Origin: Lentisphaerota bacterium
Lineage (GTDB): Bacteria; Verrucomicrobiota; Lentisphaeria; Victivallales; UBA1829
Reading direction: 5' to 3'
Length of the DNA: 64,000 bases
NCBI GenBank assembly: GCA_015061915.1
Contig: SUVR01000007.1
Coordinates: 62,001 to 126,000 of the forward strand
The notes beneath the pieces are model-generated. The model saw only the letters and a program-made list of their open reading frames with translations, was not told the origin of the DNA and did not search any database. Of the stretch, positions 61,710-64,000 are shown one piece after another. Both the position numbers and the translations under genes were made by a program. Position 1 is the first letter of the stretch; each line of letters starts with the position of its first letter.

Positions 61710-64000
61710 TTTGCACCGCCTTCCAGCTGATTGATCAGTTTCATAAGGGTGAGGATCCGGTATTGCGCACCCGTCCGGAACGCATCCATATCCATTTTTC
61801 TGCCGTCGATCCGTTCCAGCCAGACAAGCTGGCGGGTTGCTTCACGAACGATCAAAACGTGTTTCGATTTCAGAGCAGCCAATGCCTGACGCTTGAGCAG
61901 TGTGGCATAGCGAACATCGTCATATCCTTCCCGGCAGCCAATAATGGCGATACGGTTGATACAGGAATCGCCGGAACTGTAAGCAAGACAGAAGGTCCGG
62001 TAGTCACCGTCACCGCCGGGATACTTGGTAAATTCGTTGAGTTGATTTTCTACATATCCGTGCATCATGTGACCGTCAGCCCGCTGGGTGTGATAAAGTT
62101 CCAGTCCCACAGCACGGCGCATGAGACCGGGGTTTTCCGGACCGGGGAACGGGAAGGCATAAGTGATCGAACGACCGCCGAAGGAGTGCCAGATCCGGGA
62201 GACATCTGCCGTAATATGACTGGCGGCGGAATCCATTTCATACACACCGGGAGAGAAAGTTGGGAGTGCATCGGACATACCGTGGGAGAACAGACGAACG
62301 CTGGTCTTTTCGCGCAGCACGTTGGAAAGCCGGTCCGGATGCAGGTTGATTGCTCCGTAGTTGCTGGTCTCGCTGGTCTGGCAACGGTAGACAATGTAAT
62401 CCTTCGGGTCAAGATTTCCATATTTTTTCAACATTTTCTGAAAACGGAGATAGGGCAGAAGCGCGATCCGTTCCAACTGCTCGTCAACCTCTTTTGTCCA
62501 GGCAGATACGGGACCATCAAAGATCATATTTCCGAGATTGTAACGGCGGACAACCATATCGAAGATGATCTCCAGCGGATAACCGTTTTTGATTGCCTGC
62601 CGGATCCTTTCCGGTGTGGAGGCGACCCTGGAAAGGTGCATCAGATTGTGTTGTTTCGCATTGATCAGGTTCTTTTCCAGACCATCGTGGCTGTTGACAT
62701 GGCTGAGGTAAGTTTTGTCCGTGTCATCATACGCCGCAGGCTGGGGCAGCGTAAAAGGCAGTACCCGGACCCGCACAGGAATGAACCCGATCTTTTTCCC
62801 ATCTGCGAGCATCTCAAGCATGGCGGAATAAATTCCCGGAGTTGCATCTGCGGGGGCGTGACAGGTAATGATATACTGCTGATTTCTACCGGATTCGGTC
62901 AGATCCAAGGGCTGCAGAGTGGGAGCATCTGTAAAATAATGCTCCAATCCGCCGTCAAGCCACTGACGACTGTAACCGAAGTCACTGACATCCTGATATT
63001 TTTCACCGGTGGGATATTTCATCAACACCTGATTTGTACGGCGGAATTCATCCACTTTTACCAGTTTATCCGAATTCAAAAGCATATCCGGCGTCAGCAG
63101 TCGGGCGTACAGGTCAGTGTGATAACTCATCCACGCACCGCCGGTACGGAACCAGCGTTTGACCAGTTTGATGTCGGGTGCGGGCAAAACACGGCTGCCA
63201 TCACGGAGAGGAGTCATACGGATCGTAAAATTCTTGACCGGAACCAGTGGATATGCGATCACAGAGGCACTTTCATATTCATCCTTTGCCATTACGAGAT
63301 CCACCGATTTGCCAATGGATTCCGGTCGATCATAGGGCAGATAAAGCGCCTGTGTCGTGGCAGGTGTAACGATCATCTTCACCGGTTCGTTTTTCAGATC
63401 TTCTTCTTTCGCAATCTGTTCTGCGTTTTTGATTGCATTCTTCCAGCGTTTGTAAGCAGCAATAGAGATCGTGGTGCGATCCGCCTTTTCAAAACGGTCT
63501 GCCAGTTCCTTTGCCCAGGCTGCCAGATACTGATTCTTCTGTTGAGAAGCAACCGCAGCAGCCCGTTTCTGCCACAAGGTATAATCGGAAACATCGGCAT
63601 AAGCCAATTCTTCCGAAAAGAGTGCAGCGTTATAGATTTTGAGATCCCGGATCTCTCCGCCGAACTTTGCATTTGCAGGGATGGGCAGTGCTTCGGGAGC
63701 GGGGATCAGAACTTGATCGTTTTCCGTCTGAAAATGTCCATCCACGTATAATGCAGCACGCCGGGAGTTCATGGAATTGGAGACTTCCACGTGATACCAG
63801 GTGCCGGATCTGACTTTGATTTTTGACGTCAGGATCAGCGGCTTCAACATTTCCGTGCGTTTCGGGGAGATCTCAACGGCAAGAAAACCGTCATCGTCCA
63901 CATAACACTTGAACAAACCGAAATCTGCCCGTTTAGCCCCGAAAACGGCTGGGAAGTTAATACGGAATGCGGCTGCGAATTCCCGCACGTCCGGTCTTGT
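61706..64000 (-). CDS. LamG-like and DUF4091-like secreted glycan-active protein, 5'-truncated
   Basis: The frame is open to the window edge, so the N terminus is missing. The visible part begins in a concanavalin-like/LamG domain (LTSKIKVRSGTWYHVEVSNSMNSRRAALYVDGHFQ, GGEIRDLKIYNAALFSEEL). After a helical linker, a long region with TPLRDGSRVLPAPDIKLV, IITCHAPADATPGIYSAMLEM and later VGLELYHTQRADGHMMHGYVE resembles DUF4091/glycoside-hydrolase-like proteins. Sugar binding or hydrolysis is likely but no catalytic pair can be assigned. It is the first of four genes in a coupled series. Confidence 0.78.
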   Translation of the reverse strand, partial: TRPDVREFAAAFRINFPAVFGAKRADFGLFKCYVDDDGFLAVEISPKRTEMLKPLILTSKIKVRSGTWYHVEVSNSMNSRRAALYVDGHFQTENDQVLIPAPEALPIPANAKFGGEIRDLKIYNAALFSEELAYADVSDYTLWQKRAAAVASQQKNQYLAAWAKELADRFEKADRTTISIAAYKRWKNAIKNAEQIAKEEDLKNEPVKMIVTPATTQALYLPYDRPESIGKSVDLVMAKDEYESASVIAYPLVPVKNFTIRMTPLRDGSRVLPAPDIKLVKRWFRTGGAWMSYHTDLYARLLTPDMLLNSDKLVKVDEFRRTNQVLMKYPTGEKYQDVSDFGYSRQWLDGGLEHYFTDAPTLQPLDLTESGRNQQYIITCHAPADATPGIYSAMLEMLADGKKIGFIPVRVRVLPFTLPQPAAYDDTDKTYLSHVNSHDGLEKNLINAKQHNLMHLSRVASTPERIRQAIKNGYPLEIIFDMVVRRYNLGNMIFDGPVSAWTKEVDEQLERIALLPYLRFQKMLKKYGNLDPKDYIVYRCQTSETSNYGAINLHPDRLSNVLREKTSVRLFSHGMSDALPTFSPGVYEMDSAASHITADVSRIWHSFGGRSITYAFPFPGPENPGLMRRAVGLELYHTQRADGHMMHGYVENQLNEFTKYPGGDGDYRTFCLAYSSGDSCINRIAIIGCREGYDDVRYATLLKRQALAALKSKHVLIVREATRQLVWLERIDGRKMDMDAFRTGAQYRILTLMKLINQLEGGAK

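Noticed and set aside
61763-63751. Plus-strand 662-codon frame opposite the LamG-like gene
   Set aside because: It is an antisense shadow with no motif; the minus strand has coupled neighbours.

Overview
This window looks like chromosome from an anaerobic, sugar-fermenting bacterium of the PVC group, most likely a gut Lentisphaerota related to Victivallis. That placement is inferred from the gene mix: a long-form HisG, a stand-alone TrpB2, a trimeric [FeFe]-hydrogenase, a superoxide reductase/flavodiiron oxygen defence, secreted LamG and CBM9-like proteins, a K+-dependent membrane pyrophosphatase and rhamnose catabolism. No rRNA or tRNA gene, CRISPR array, prophage or intact transposon was found. 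Roughly 60 protein genes are supported, many in tight minus-strand operons with overlapping stops and starts.

Layout. 1-3.2 kb: a 5'-truncated beta-helix protein, a CPBP protease and a small membrane protein. 3.3-5.6 kb: a Fur/PerR-type regulator, superoxide reductase, flavodiiron protein and rubredoxin, which together form an oxygen-detoxification module. 5.6-8.1 kb: a perfectly closed four-way-junction repeat, then an 18-residue leader peptide with three Trp codons and a textbook attenuator, then trpB2 and a nucleoside deoxyribosyltransferase. 8.1-18.2 kb (minus strand): coaB, nadK, an ADP-ribosylglycohydrolase-fold protein, a Lys-rich small protein, rhaB, rhaA, a glycosyltransferase-DUF2062 fusion, rodA and purA. 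18.3-24.5 kb: a CE15 esterase, a DUF711/ACT pair, hisG, a second four-way-junction repeat, a GDSL hydrolase, xseB, rsmI and a 70-residue unknown.

24.6-25.15 kb is a repeat mosaic. 25.2-29.4 kb is hydCBA, an NADH/ferredoxin-linked [FeFe]-hydrogenase. 29.7-33 kb holds a cold-shock gene, a PHP phosphoesterase, a DksA-like gene, lspA and miaA. 33-40.2 kb is a long operon read leftward: leuS, iron-ADH, glycerate kinase, gmk, coaC, rsmE, gtrA. 40.7-44.5 kb has an MBL hydrolase and a pilin-only Tad island with two Flp-type pilins and TadE- and TadG-like proteins, but no assembly machinery. 44.5-49.8 kb: panD, rdgB, a secreted unknown, and HPr with TrkA and TrkH. 49.9-57.4 kb: an orphan DNA methyltransferase, an AAA+ activator with an altered GAFTGA loop, hppA, two related SecD-head-like secreted proteins and phosphofructokinase. 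57.5-64 kb: a metallophosphoesterase-TIM barrel fusion and a translationally coupled secreted cluster (TPR-like, CBM9-like, LamG-containing).

The two most distinctive signals are the Trp-codon attenuator that appears to control a stand-alone trpB2, and a family of roughly 155-180 bp nested inverted repeats (5621-5776 and 22445-22621). Each repeat folds into a closing stem plus three hairpins with almost no unpaired base at the junction.
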